From JAUASW01 sp036880965 (lineage in GTDB: Bacteria; Pseudomonadota; Gammaproteobacteria; Burkholderiales; Burkholderiaceae_C): 64,000 nt of DNA. Location: assembly GCF_036880965.1 (NCBI RefSeq), contig NZ_JBAJMV010000005.1:186001-250000 (forward strand), read 5' to 3'. Made by a program: the position numbers and the translations under genes. This document shows, in pieces, positions 52,616 to 61,085 of the stretch. The first letter of the stretch is position 1; every line of letters begins with the position of its first letter. The notes under the pieces are model-generated. The model had not been told where the DNA came from. It saw nothing but the letters and a program-made list of their open reading frames with translations, and did no database searches.

Positions 52616-54313
52616 ATGGCATTGGTTGAAGTCAAAGTTCCCGACATCGGCGACGTCAGCGACGTCGCGGTGATCGAGTTGATGGTCAAGGTCGGCGACA
52701 CGGTCAAGCTCGAGCAGAGTCTGGTGACGGTCGAGAGCGACAAGGCCTCGATGGAAATTCCGAGCAGCGCCGCCGGCGTGGTCAAGGAAATCAAGATCGC
52801 ACTGGGCGACAAGGTCAGCGAAGGCAGCTTGCTGCTGGTGCTGGAGGCGGACGCCGCGACAGCGGCGGTACCGACGTTTGCAACCGCCGCCGAAGTGGCC
52901 GCGCCACCGCCTGCTGCACCTCCTCCGGCCGCACCGCCGCCGGCAGCGCCCACTGCGGCCGCTCCTTCGCAGACAAGCGCCGGTATGAGCTCTGTCGAGG
53001 TCAGCGTTCCGGACATCGGTGACTTCGACGAAGTCGCCGTGATCGAAGTGATGGTCAAGGTCGGCGACACCGTCAAGGTCGAGCAGAGCCTGATCACCGT
53101 CGAAAGCGACAAGGCCTCGATGGAGATCCCGAGCTCGCATGCTGGCGTGATCAAGTCGCTGACGGTCAAGCTCGGCGACAAGGTCGCCAAGGGCTCCGTG
53201 CTCGCAGTGCTGGAAGTGCAGGGCGCTGCTGCGCCGGCCACGCCGGCCGCTGCCGCACCCGCTCAGCCCGCTGCTGTTGCTGCCGCACCGGCTGCGGCTG
53301 TCGCTGCGCCCGCGAGCGCTCCCGTTGCTGCCGTACCGGCGCACGACCCCACCGCCTCCAAGGGCGCTCTGCCGCACGCTTCGCCAAGCATTCGCAAGCT
53401 CGCCCGCGAGCTAGGCGTGCCGCTGGCCGAAGTCAAGGGCTCCGGTCCCAAGGGCCGCATCGTCGAGAGCGACATCCAGGGCTTCGTGAAGTCCGTGATG
53501 TCCGGCGCGGTGCAAACCGCGGCGCAGAAGGCTGCGGCGCCTGCTGCTTCCGCCTCGGGTGGCGGCATCTCCGGCTTGCTGCCCTGGCCCAAGGTCGACT
53601 TCGAGAAGTTCGGCCCCATCGAGCGCAAGGAACTCTCGCGCATCAAGAAGATCAGCGGCGCCAACCTGCATCGCAACTGGGTGGTCATCCCGCACGTCAC
53701 CAACCACGACGACGCGGACATCACCGAGCTCGAAGCCTTCCGCGTGCAGACCAACAAGGAAAACGAGAAGGCCGGCATCAAGGTCACGATGCTCGCCTTC
53801 ATGATCAAGGCCGCCGTGGCTGCCTTGAAGAAGTTCCCCGAGTTCAATTCCTCGCTGGAAGGTGAGGGCGATGCCCAGAAGCTCGTGCTGAAGAGCTACT
53901 ACAACATCGGCTTCGCGGCTGACACGCCCAACGGCCTGGTGGTGCCGGTGATCAAGAATGCCGACCAGAAGGGCATCTTCCAGATCAGCCAGGAAATGGG
54001 CGACCTGGCCAAGAAGGCTCGCGACGGCAAGCTGGGCCCGGCCGACATGAGCGGCGGCTGCTTCTCGATCTCGTCGCTGGGCGGCATCGGCGGCAAGTAC
54101 TTCACGCCCATCATCAATGCGCCGGAAGTGGCCATCATGGGTGTCTGCAAGAGCAGCATCGAGCCCGTGTGGGACGGCAAGGCCTTCCAGCCGCGCCTGA
54201 TCCTGCCGCTCAGCTTGAGCTGGGACCACCGCGTGATCGACGGCGCCGCCGCTGCTCGCTTCAACGTCTACTTCGCATCGCTGCTGGCGGACTTCCGCCG
54301 CATCGCGCTTTGA
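52616..54313 (+). CDS. aceF: Pyruvate dehydrogenase E2, dihydrolipoyl acetyltransferase with two lipoyl domains
   Basis: 565 residues: lipoyl domain 1 (1-80, lipoyl-Lys43 in SDKAS), Ala/Pro linker, lipoyl domain 2 (124-205, Lys166), Ala/Pro linker, peripheral-subunit-binding domain (about 248-290: ASPSIRKLARELGVPLAEVKGSGPKGRI) and the acetyltransferase core with catalytic H538 in WDHRVIDGA. It forms the core of the complex and transfers acetyl to CoA. The number of lipoyl domains (two) differs from the three of E. coli. Confidence 0.98.
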   Translation: MALVEVKVPDIGDVSDVAVIELMVKVGDTVKLEQSLVTVESDKASMEIPSSAAGVVKEIKIALGDKVSEGSLLLVLEADAATAAVPTFATAAEVAAPPPAAPPPAAPPPAAPTAAAPSQTSAGMSSVEVSVPDIGDFDEVAVIEVMVKVGDTVKVEQSLITVESDKASMEIPSSHAGVIKSLTVKLGDKVAKGSVLAVLEVQGAAAPATPAAAAPAQPAAVAAAPAAAVAAPASAPVAAVPAHDPTASKGALPHASPSIRKLARELGVPLAEVKGSGPKGRIVESDIQGFVKSVMSGAVQTAAQKAAAPAASASGGGISGLLPWPKVDFEKFGPIERKELSRIKKISGANLHRNWVVIPHVTNHDDADITELEAFRVQTNKENEKAGIKVTMLAFMIKAAVAALKKFPEFNSSLEGEGDAQKLVLKSYYNIGFAADTPNGLVVPVIKNADQKGIFQISQEMGDLAKKARDGKLGPADMSGGCFSISSLGGIGGKYFTPIINAPEVAIMGVCKSSIEPVWDGKAFQPRLILPLSLSWDHRVIDGAAAARFNVYFASLLADFRRIAL

Positions 54314-54326
54314 TCGGGAGCACGCA

Positions 54327-56132
54327 ATGGCACTGATCGAAGTGAAGGTTCCCGACATCGGCGACGTGAGCGATGTGGCCGTGATCGAACTGCTGGTGAA
54401 AGCCGGCGACACGGTGAAAGCCGAGCAAAGCCTGGTGACCGTCGAGAGCGACAAGGCCTCGATGGAGATCCCGAGTTCCGCCGCTGGCGTGGTCAAGGAG
54501 CTGAAGGTCAAGCTCGGCGACAAGGTCAGCGAAGGCTCGGTGCTCCTGATGCTGGAAAGCGCGGATGCAGCGGCTGCTGCGCCGGCTCCAGCACCGGCTG
54601 CGGCTGCGCCCGCAGCGGCCCCGGTCGTTGCACCGACGGCTGCCAGCCACAGCGGCGGCGCCGATCTCGAATGTGATGTCGTCGTGCTCGGCGGCGGCCC
54701 TGGCGGCTACTCGGCAGCGTTCCGCGCGGCCGACCTCGGCTTGAAGGTCGTGCTGGTCGAGCGCTATGCCACGCTCGGCGGCGTCTGCCTGAATGTGGGT
54801 TGCATCCCGTCCAAGGCGCTCTTGCATGTGGCGGCCGTGATGGACGAGGTCTCGCACATGGCCGACCTGGGCGTGGACTTCGGCGCGCCGACGGTCAACG
54901 TCGACAAGCTGCGCGGCCACAAGGAAAAGGTCATAGCCAAGCTGACCGGCGGCCTGAATGCCATGGCCAAGATGCGCAAGGTCACGGTTGTGCGCGGCTA
55001 CGGCACTTTCCTCGACCCGCAGCATCTGCAGGTTGAAGAGACCACCGGCACGGCGCAAGAGAAGACCGGTGCCAGCAAGACCGTGCGCTTCAAGAAGGCG
55101 ATCATCGCGGCCGGCTCGGCGGCGGTGCGCCTGCCTTTCCTGCCGAACGACGATCGCATCGTCGACTCGACCGGCGCGCTGGCCCTGGCCGGCACGCCCA
55201 AGAAGATGCTGATCATCGGCGGCGGCATCATCGGCCTGGAAATGGGCACGGTGTACTCGACGCTCGGCGCGCGTCTGGACGTGGTCGAAATGCTCGACGG
55301 CCTGATGCAGGGCGCCGACCGCGACCTGGTGAAGGTCTGGCAGAAGATGAACGCCCACCGCTTCGACAACATCATGTTGAAGACCAAGACGGTGGGTGCC
55401 GAAGCCACGCCGCAAGGCATCAAGGTGCAGTTCGAAACGCTGGAAGGCGTGAAGAGCGAAGGCCTGTACGACCTGGTGCTGCAAGCCGTGGGCCGCACGC
55501 CCAATGGCAAGAAGATCGCGGCCGACAAGGCCGGCGTGGCGGTGACCGATCGCGGCTTCATCAATGTCGACGTGCAGATGCGCACCAACGTGCCCAACAT
55601 CTTCGCCATCGGCGACATCGTCGGCCAGCCGATGCTGGCGCACAAGGCGGTGCATGAGGCGCATGTCGCCGCTGAAGTGGCTGCTGGTGAATTGCTCGGC
55701 GATGCCAAGCTGGCCAAGGCGCAGTTCGACGCGCGCGTGATTCCGAGCGTGGCCTACACCGATCCGGAAGTGGCTTGGGTAGGGCTCACCGAAGACCAGG
55801 CCAAGGCGCAAGGCATCAAGGTCAAGAAGGGCCTGTTCCCCTGGACGGCTTCTGGCCGCGCCATCGCCAACGGCCGCGACGAGGGCTACACCAAGCTGCT
55901 GTTCGATGATTCCCCTGAGGCCCATGGTCACGGCAAGATCCTCGGCGGCGGCATCGTCGGCACGCACGCCGGCGACATGATCGGCGAGATCGCGCTGGCC
56001 ATCGAGATGGGCGCGGACGCCGTGGACATCGGCAAGACCATCCACCCGCACCCGACGCTGGGCGAATCCATCGGCATGGCCGCCGAGATCGCGCACGGCA
56101 GCTGCACGGATGTGCCGCCACAGCGGAAGTAA
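54327..56132 (+). CDS. lpdA: Dihydrolipoyl dehydrogenase (E3) with N-terminal lipoyl domain
   Basis: 601 residues. Residues 1-80 are a lipoyl domain (Lys43) about 87% identical to the first lipoyl domain of aceF, followed by an Ala/Pro linker and a full flavoprotein disulfide reductase: FAD motif LGGGPGGYSAA, redox Cys154/Cys159 in GGVCLNVGCIPS, NAD motif GGGIIGLEMG, and the C-terminal HPHPTLGES with the catalytic His. It reoxidises dihydrolipoamide, reducing NAD. The fused lipoyl domain is known from Neisseria and Burkholderiales E3. Ends 20 bp before a strong terminator. Confidence 0.98.
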   Translation: MALIEVKVPDIGDVSDVAVIELLVKAGDTVKAEQSLVTVESDKASMEIPSSAAGVVKELKVKLGDKVSEGSVLLMLESADAAAAAPAPAPAAAAPAAAPVVAPTAASHSGGADLECDVVVLGGGPGGYSAAFRAADLGLKVVLVERYATLGGVCLNVGCIPSKALLHVAAVMDEVSHMADLGVDFGAPTVNVDKLRGHKEKVIAKLTGGLNAMAKMRKVTVVRGYGTFLDPQHLQVEETTGTAQEKTGASKTVRFKKAIIAAGSAAVRLPFLPNDDRIVDSTGALALAGTPKKMLIIGGGIIGLEMGTVYSTLGARLDVVEMLDGLMQGADRDLVKVWQKMNAHRFDNIMLKTKTVGAEATPQGIKVQFETLEGVKSEGLYDLVLQAVGRTPNGKKIAADKAGVAVTDRGFINVDVQMRTNVPNIFAIGDIVGQPMLAHKAVHEAHVAAEVAAGELLGDAKLAKAQFDARVIPSVAYTDPEVAWVGLTEDQAKAQGIKVKKGLFPWTASGRAIANGRDEGYTKLLFDDSPEAHGHGKILGGGIVGTHAGDMIGEIALAIEMGADAVDIGKTIHPHPTLGESIGMAAEIAHGSCTDVPPQRK

Positions 56133-56151
56133 GTGATCCACTCGCTGATGA

Positions 56152-56185
56152 AAGCCCGGACCGGCAACGGTTCCGGGCTTTTTGT
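56152..56185 (+). terminator. Rho-independent terminator of the pyruvate dehydrogenase operon
   Basis: An AAGCCCGGA...TCCGGGCTT stem with an inner GG/CC pairing is followed by a run of T (TTTTTG), located 20 bp after the lpdA stop. It is the clearest intrinsic terminator in the window. Confidence 0.85.
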
Positions 56186-56204
56186 TTGATGCGTGGCCCA
56201 GGAG

Positions 56205-56328
56205 GCGGATTTCGGCACGTTGCAGCCGTTCGCGTTGAAGCTCGTTCGCGCTGCCGAGGCCATCGGGTGAGGGCTTGTGCTCCTGTCCCCCGGACCGGGC
56301 TTCGCCCGATCCTCCTCCTTTACCTCGC
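56205..56328. repeat. REP-like element, left copy of an inverted pair
   Basis: Left arm of a large imperfect inverted duplication filling the gap after lpdA. Two blocks match the right copy in reverse complement: 56205-56232 (23 of 28 bases) and 56280-56328 (42 of 49 bases). The second block carries its own hairpin CGGG-cttcg-CCCG. A further dyad CGGGTGAGGG (56264-56273) / CCCTCACCCG (56334-56343) encloses this arm. No gene is recognisable here. Confidence 0.7.
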
Positions 56329-56421
56329 CCAAACCCTCACCCGACACCCTCGGCCGAACCTGCGCATGCCACCAGGCGAAGGCCACGGCGGTGCGGATCA
56401 GGTCGGCAGTGGGTTTCCCGA

Positions 56422-56552
56422 AGCGAGGTAAAGGAGGAGGACCTGGCTCAGCCAGGGCCGGGGGACACGAGCGCAGGGGAACCCGCTGGCGGCCTGATCT
56501 TCGACCAACCGAGGAACAAGAAAACGAATGGCAGCAATGTGCCGAGAGCCGC
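56422..56552. repeat. REP-like element, right copy of the inverted pair
   Basis: Reverse-complement partner of the left copy: block 56422-56470 (42/49 identical) and block 56525-56552 (23/28). Its hairpin is CCTGG-CTCAG-CCAGG: compared with the left copy a pair in the stem changed from G-C to T-A while staying paired. The remainder of the 517-bp gap (56553-56649) shows nothing I can assign apart from the promoter region of the next gene. Confidence 0.7.
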
Positions 56553-56649
56553 ACATCGATTCCTCAATGTCCCCCGGGGTTTACCCTCCGTGACTAACCG
56601 CAAGCCCCGCACCCCCAGCTCTAATCGCCGTCAAACAAGACCGATTGGG

Positions 56650-57984
56650 ATGATGACCGCGACATCAAGACTTCAGAAGCTCGTGCTCCTGCGCCCCGGC
56701 GAAGGCCGGGCCTTGCTGTGGGCGGCGGCCTATTTCTTCTTTCTGCTGATGGCGCTGTACCTGCTGCGACCGGTACGCGAGGCCTTCGGAATTGCCCGCG
56801 GCGCCGACAAGCTGCCCTGGCTGATGACCGGCACGATGGTGGTGATGCTGCTGGTCAACCCGCTCTACGCGGCCCTCGTCTCGCGCATGCAGCGCCGCCG
56901 CTTCATCCCGCTGGTCTCGCACTTCTTCGCGGCCAATCTGCTGGTGCTCGCAGCGCTGTTCTTCTGGCTGCCCGAGCATGGCGGCACCACGCTGGGCTAT
57001 GTGTTCTACATCTGGCTGAGCATTTTCAACCTGTTCGTGGTGTCGGTGTTCTGGAGCCTGATGGCCGATGTGTTCACCGAGGACCAGGGCAAGCGCCTGT
57101 TCGGCATGATCTCAATGGGCGGCACGCTCGGTGCTGTTGTCGGTGCCGCCGTGACCGAGGCGCTCAGCAGTGGCAGCCTTGGCGTGAAGTTCGAGCCTGC
57201 GGCCCTGATGCTCACAGCCGTCATCGGGCTGGAGCTGGCCGTGCTCTGCATGAGCCGGCTGGGCCGCATGTTCCACCTGTCAGAGGCCTCGGATGCCGGC
57301 CAGCAGGCGCGCGAGCCGGGGCCTGATTTCAAGGCAGGCTTCAAGGCCATCATGGCCTCGCGCTATCTGCAGGCGATCTGCCTCTACATGCTGCTGTTCA
57401 CGGTCACCACGACCTTTCTGTACCTGTTCCAGGGCGAGATCGTGGCCAAGACCTTTGCCACCGGCGCGGAGCGCACGGCGGCCTTCGCGCGGCTGGACCT
57501 GTGGGTCAATGTCCTGACGCTGTGCACCCAACTACTGATCACGAGCCGCCTGATCCGCACCATCGGCGTGGCCGGCGTGCTGCTGGTGCTGCCCATCCTG
57601 ACCACCCTCGGTTTTGGCGCGCTGGCGCTGTGGCCGAGCTTTGCGATGCTGGCCGTCGTGCAGGTGCTGCGCCGGGGTATTCACTATGCCGTGGACCGGC
57701 CGGCGCGCGAGATCCTCTACATACCGCTGGGGCCGGAAGAGAAGTACAAGTCCAAGGCCTTCATCGACACCTTCGTCTTTCGCGGCGGCGATTTCCTGGG
57801 CGTCTGGGCGCCGGCCTTCTTCAGCGCGCTGGCGGTGCCGGTTTCACTTGCTGCATTGGCATGCGCTGGAGGCTGGGTAACGGTGGCGGCGCGCCTGGGT
57901 CGCATGGTCCGGCGGCGGTCGCCGGCCGTGGTTTCTTCGCCCGCCTCTGCGGGCCGGGTTGAGTTCATCAAGGAGCACACATGA
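56650..57984 (+). CDS. NTP/NDP-exchange (ADP/ATP translocase-like) or MFS membrane transporter
   Basis: 444 residues, about 12 hydrophobic segments. The opening GEGRALLWAAAYFFFLLMALYLLRPVREAFGIARGADKLPWL resembles the Tlc-like ADP/ATP carrier superfamily more than ordinary MFS proteins. The start is taken as the ATG pair at 56650/56653; the reading frame stays open upstream through the repeat region, but that part is not protein-like. Free-living homologues have unknown substrates. The stop overlaps the start of the next gene (ATGA), so the two are coupled. Confidence 0.75.
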   Translation: MMTATSRLQKLVLLRPGEGRALLWAAAYFFFLLMALYLLRPVREAFGIARGADKLPWLMTGTMVVMLLVNPLYAALVSRMQRRRFIPLVSHFFAANLLVLAALFFWLPEHGGTTLGYVFYIWLSIFNLFVVSVFWSLMADVFTEDQGKRLFGMISMGGTLGAVVGAAVTEALSSGSLGVKFEPAALMLTAVIGLELAVLCMSRLGRMFHLSEASDAGQQAREPGPDFKAGFKAIMASRYLQAICLYMLLFTVTTTFLYLFQGEIVAKTFATGAERTAAFARLDLWVNVLTLCTQLLITSRLIRTIGVAGVLLVLPILTTLGFGALALWPSFAMLAVVQVLRRGIHYAVDRPAREILYIPLGPEEKYKSKAFIDTFVFRGGDFLGVWAPAFFSALAVPVSLAALACAGGWVTVAARLGRMVRRRSPAVVSSPASAGRVEFIKEHT

Positions 57985-59105
57985 GCATCAAGAACAAGAG
58001 CTTCTCGCGTCGGCAGGTCCTGCAAGCCGGCGCTGCATTGAGCGGCGCGAGCCTGCTCGGACCGGTGACGGCAGCAGCGCCAGCGCCCAAGCGCATCCTG
58101 ATCCTGGGCGGCACCGGCATTCTCGGCCCGGCCATCGTCGAGGTCGCGCGGGCGCGCGGCCACACCCTGACGCTGTTCAACCGTGGCCGCACGCGCCCGG
58201 GTCTGTTTCCCGACATCGAGAAGCGCCAGGGCGACCGCGACCCTCTGAAGGGCGAGGGCATCAAGTCGCTGGAAACCGGCGAATGGGACGCGGTGATCGA
58301 CGACTCCGGCTACTACCCGCGCATGGTCGGCGCCTCGGCCGAACTGCTGGCGCCGCGCGTCAAGCACTACATCTACATCTCCAGCATCTCCTGCTACAAG
58401 GAACCCAACCCGGTCAACGGCGATGAAGACGCGCCGCTGGCCGTGCTGGCCGACCCCAAGGTCGAGGAGATGGGCAAGAACTTCGAGAACTACGGCGGCC
58501 TGAAGGCGGCCTGCGAAGCGGCGGCCGAAAAGGCGCTGCCGGGTCGCACCACCATCGTCCGCCCCGGCTATATCGTCGGGCCGGATGACCCGACCGGCCG
58601 CTTCACCTACTGGCCGGTGCGCTTCGACAAGGGCGGCGAGATCGCCGTGCCCGGCGCGCCCACCGACCCCTTCCAGCTGATCGATGTGCGCGACCTGGCC
58701 GAATGGCTGGTCCTGATGGTCGAGAACCGCACGACCGGCAAGTTCAACGCCATCGGCCCCGAGAAGGCGATGACCTGGGGCCGCGCGATTGCCGCCTGCC
58801 AGAAGGCCACCAAGGCTCAGAGCACGCTGACCTGGATTCCGGGCGAGTTCATGGCCAAGCAGCAGGACATCGAGTTCCCGATCTGGGCGCCGTACCACGG
58901 CGACACCAAGGGCTTCCACACCTGGCAGAACAAGCGTGCGGTGGCCGCCGGCATGCGTTTCCGCCCGATCGAGCAGACGGTGACAGACACGCTGGCCTGG
59001 TATCAAGGCCAGTTGAAAGTGGAGAAGGGCCGCGTGAAGATGGCTTTCACGCCGGAGAACGAGGCCGAGATCCTGAAGCGCTGGAAGGCCTCAAAGGCGG
59101 GCTGA
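57981..59105 (+). CDS. Tat-exported NAD-dependent epimerase/reductase-like protein
   Basis: 374 residues. A twin-arginine signal (FSRRQVLQAGAALSGASLLG) precedes an extended-SDR Rossmann domain (ILILGGTGILGPAIVEVARARGH, LFNRGRTRP) with a Y-x-x-x-K-like YGGLK catalytic segment and RPGYIVGPDDPTGRF. Export through Tat suggests folding with a bound nucleotide in the cytoplasm. Its ATG overlaps the transporter stop. Substrate unknown; related proteins are often called NAD-dependent epimerase/dehydratase or isoflavone-reductase-like. Confidence 0.85.
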   Translation: MSIKNKSFSRRQVLQAGAALSGASLLGPVTAAAPAPKRILILGGTGILGPAIVEVARARGHTLTLFNRGRTRPGLFPDIEKRQGDRDPLKGEGIKSLETGEWDAVIDDSGYYPRMVGASAELLAPRVKHYIYISSISCYKEPNPVNGDEDAPLAVLADPKVEEMGKNFENYGGLKAACEAAAEKALPGRTTIVRPGYIVGPDDPTGRFTYWPVRFDKGGEIAVPGAPTDPFQLIDVRDLAEWLVLMVENRTTGKFNAIGPEKAMTWGRAIAACQKATKAQSTLTWIPGEFMAKQQDIEFPIWAPYHGDTKGFHTWQNKRAVAAGMRFRPIEQTVTDTLAWYQGQLKVEKGRVKMAFTPENEAEILKRWKASKAG

Positions 59106-59158
59106 CCGATCGCGCCCAGCAACAATTCGCTCACACGGCGCGGAGAAACTTCGCGCCC

Positions 59159-61033
59159 ATGAGCGTTTTCTCTCCCCTCAAGTCGCGCCTGCCTGGCGCC
59201 GTCCTCTTGCTGTTGCCGGCCCTCGTGGGCCTGGCAGCGTCGTCGGCCCGGGCCGAGATCCCGGTGCACTTCAGCGGCGGCGAAGACCGCTGGTCAAAGC
59301 TGGTGGCCCAGCAGACCTTGCCGCGCAGCCGCGAAGCCATGGCGGCGTTGGAAGCGTTCGCGCAGGCGCAGTACGGCGTGAAGCTCGACGGCCGCATGCG
59401 GCTCCTGATGCAGGCCACGCCCACCGCGGCTGCGCCTGAAGGCGCAGGCAATGCAAGCCTGATTCTCAAGGTCGAGGCCGGCATGGGCGAGGCCGAGCTG
59501 CGCCAGTGCGCCTTGGGCCAGCCCTTGCGCCAGGGCATGCTCAGCGTCATCGATGAAATTGCGGGCGGCCAGAGCAAGAAGCTGCCGACCTGGTTGGCTT
59601 CTGGCCTGGCCGAGACGGTGAGCCGCCAGATCGTGGTCGGCTTGCAGTTGCCGCCGCTGCCGCCCTATGCGGCCGAGCCGCCTATCAATCGCCCTGAAGG
59701 TGTGGATGCCCGCAAGGCCGAGCAGATGGTGCAGGCGGCGCAGCGCAGCCGCCAGAGTCAGCGTCTCAGCGTGACGGCCCTCGAGGCCTTGCAGCAGCGC
59801 CTGGGCGACAGCTTCCATCCGCGCATGAAGGCCTATCTGGAGGCGGCCGCGCGTGATGGCTTTGATGCGGATGCAAGCTTCGCTGCGCAATTCAACATCA
59901 CGCCCACCGAGCTGCTGGCTTCGATGGAGCAGGGGGCGGCCGCCCAGGCCGAGGCCGGCGAGGACAGGCCGGCACCGCTCAAGCTATCGCTGGCCCAGGT
60001 CGATGTGAGCCGCGACAAGCCCGAGCTGCAGCAGGCCTGGGCCGCCTTCATGCAGGCCACCAAGCCACGTGCGCTCGCGCTGGCCAGCGATGGCAATTGG
60101 GGCGTTGGCAGCGAATCGCTGCGGCCGGTGGACAAGGCCCTGGAAGCCTGCAAGGGCAAGGGTGGCGCCAACTGCCGCCTGTTCGCGCTGGACGATGAGG
60201 TGCTCGCGCGCCCCGACCGCGCCCATGTGGCCGTGCAGATGGGCGGCTATGTCTACGACGATTTCGCCAGGCAGGTGGAGCGTGACTGGCTGGGCCTGGT
60301 GCGCCAGGCCAGCGCGCAGTTCGACCGCCTGGTGAATGACGTGCTGAAGGTGCGCCTGGTGCGCGATGCGCGCATCTATGTGGCCGCGGGCGTCAGCGAC
60401 TACGAGCAGATCCTGCGCGAGGACATGCGCATGCCCGTGGAGCGGGCCGAGCTGCAGGGCGAGGTCAGCGGCGGCCTGTCCAACAGCCGCGGCCAGATCG
60501 CGCTGAAGTTCACGCCCAGGCAGAACCGCGCGGCGGCCTATGACATGGCCGTGAAGACCACCCTGCACGAGCTGACGCACGAGCTGCAGAAGCAGCTCGA
60601 CAACCGGCATGCCGGCTTCAGCCCGCCGGCCTGGCTGCGTGAAGGCACGGCCGACCTGATGGCCTACCTGTTGGCGCCGCAGGTGCGCATCAATGATGCC
60701 GAGGCCGAAGCCTTGCGCAACTGGCGCGAGCGCAATCTGAACTGGTGGCGCACCGGCAACAAGACCGGCCTGCAGGCCGACGACATGGTCGACGTGGCGC
60801 CGTCCGGCTGGACCCGAATGATGAAAGAGAAGCGCGGCAACTACCAGATGGCCGGGCTGATGAGCATGTATCTGCAGGCCATCACCGGAGAGCGCTTCCT
60901 GCCCTCCTGGGTGGCCTACTACCGGCTGGCCGGGCAGAAGGGGCAGAAGCCTGCAGCCGCCTTCGAGCAGGCCTTTGGCCTGGGCGAAGCGGAGTTCCAT
61001 GCCGACTTCAAGCGTTGGCTCGCGCAGCAGTAG
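59159..61033 (+). CDS. Secreted HExxH zinc metallopeptidase-like protein, family unclear
   Basis: 624 residues; signal peptide ending in ARA. The N-terminal two thirds are helical and unassigned. The C-terminal part has HELTH at 470-474 and a Glu at 495 in REGTADLMAYLL, the HExxH...E arrangement of gluzincin (MA clan) peptidases, where the second Glu is the third zinc ligand. It ends with helices of the MYLQAITGERFLPSWVAYYRLA type seen in DUF1570/M61-like peptidases. Function in the periplasm is unknown. It starts 53 bp after the epimerase-like gene. A 46-bp perfect palindrome follows its stop. Confidence 0.75.
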   Translation: MSVFSPLKSRLPGAVLLLLPALVGLAASSARAEIPVHFSGGEDRWSKLVAQQTLPRSREAMAALEAFAQAQYGVKLDGRMRLLMQATPTAAAPEGAGNASLILKVEAGMGEAELRQCALGQPLRQGMLSVIDEIAGGQSKKLPTWLASGLAETVSRQIVVGLQLPPLPPYAAEPPINRPEGVDARKAEQMVQAAQRSRQSQRLSVTALEALQQRLGDSFHPRMKAYLEAAARDGFDADASFAAQFNITPTELLASMEQGAAAQAEAGEDRPAPLKLSLAQVDVSRDKPELQQAWAAFMQATKPRALALASDGNWGVGSESLRPVDKALEACKGKGGANCRLFALDDEVLARPDRAHVAVQMGGYVYDDFARQVERDWLGLVRQASAQFDRLVNDVLKVRLVRDARIYVAAGVSDYEQILREDMRMPVERAELQGEVSGGLSNSRGQIALKFTPRQNRAAAYDMAVKTTLHELTHELQKQLDNRHAGFSPPAWLREGTADLMAYLLAPQVRINDAEAEALRNWRERNLNWWRTGNKTGLQADDMVDVAPSGWTRMMKEKRGNYQMAGLMSMYLQAITGERFLPSWVAYYRLAGQKGQKPAAAFEQAFGLGEAEFHADFKRWLAQQ

Positions 61034-61039
61034 ACCGCC

Positions 61040-61085
61040 AGGGACCCTCGGCAGGACTCCCATGGGAGTCCTGCCGAGGGTCCCT
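61040..61085. terminator. 46-bp perfect palindrome between convergent genes
   Basis: The sequence from AGGGACCCTCGGCAGG to its mirror is self-complementary over all 46 bases, centred between 61062 and 61063. It starts 7 bp after the peptidase stop and overlaps the last two bases of the convergent gene's TAG. It would form a strong hairpin in both transcripts; there is no T tract, so it may act as a two-way mRNA-end stabiliser or terminator. Confidence 0.6.

Noticed and set aside
49906..53241. 1111-codon open frame on the minus strand opposite aceE/aceF
   Set aside because: Mirror frame of highly conserved pyruvate dehydrogenase genes; composition not protein-like.
56275..56649. In-frame extension of the transporter through the inverted repeats, and similar peptide strings readable from both repeat arms (EVKEED, NVP)
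   Set aside because: The shared peptide strings follow from DNA similarity of the repeat arms; hydrophobic transporter sequence starts only after 56650.
58703..59158. In-frame extension upstream of the HELTH peptidase
   Set aside because: Overlaps the epimerase-like gene in another frame; a clear signal peptide begins at 59159.
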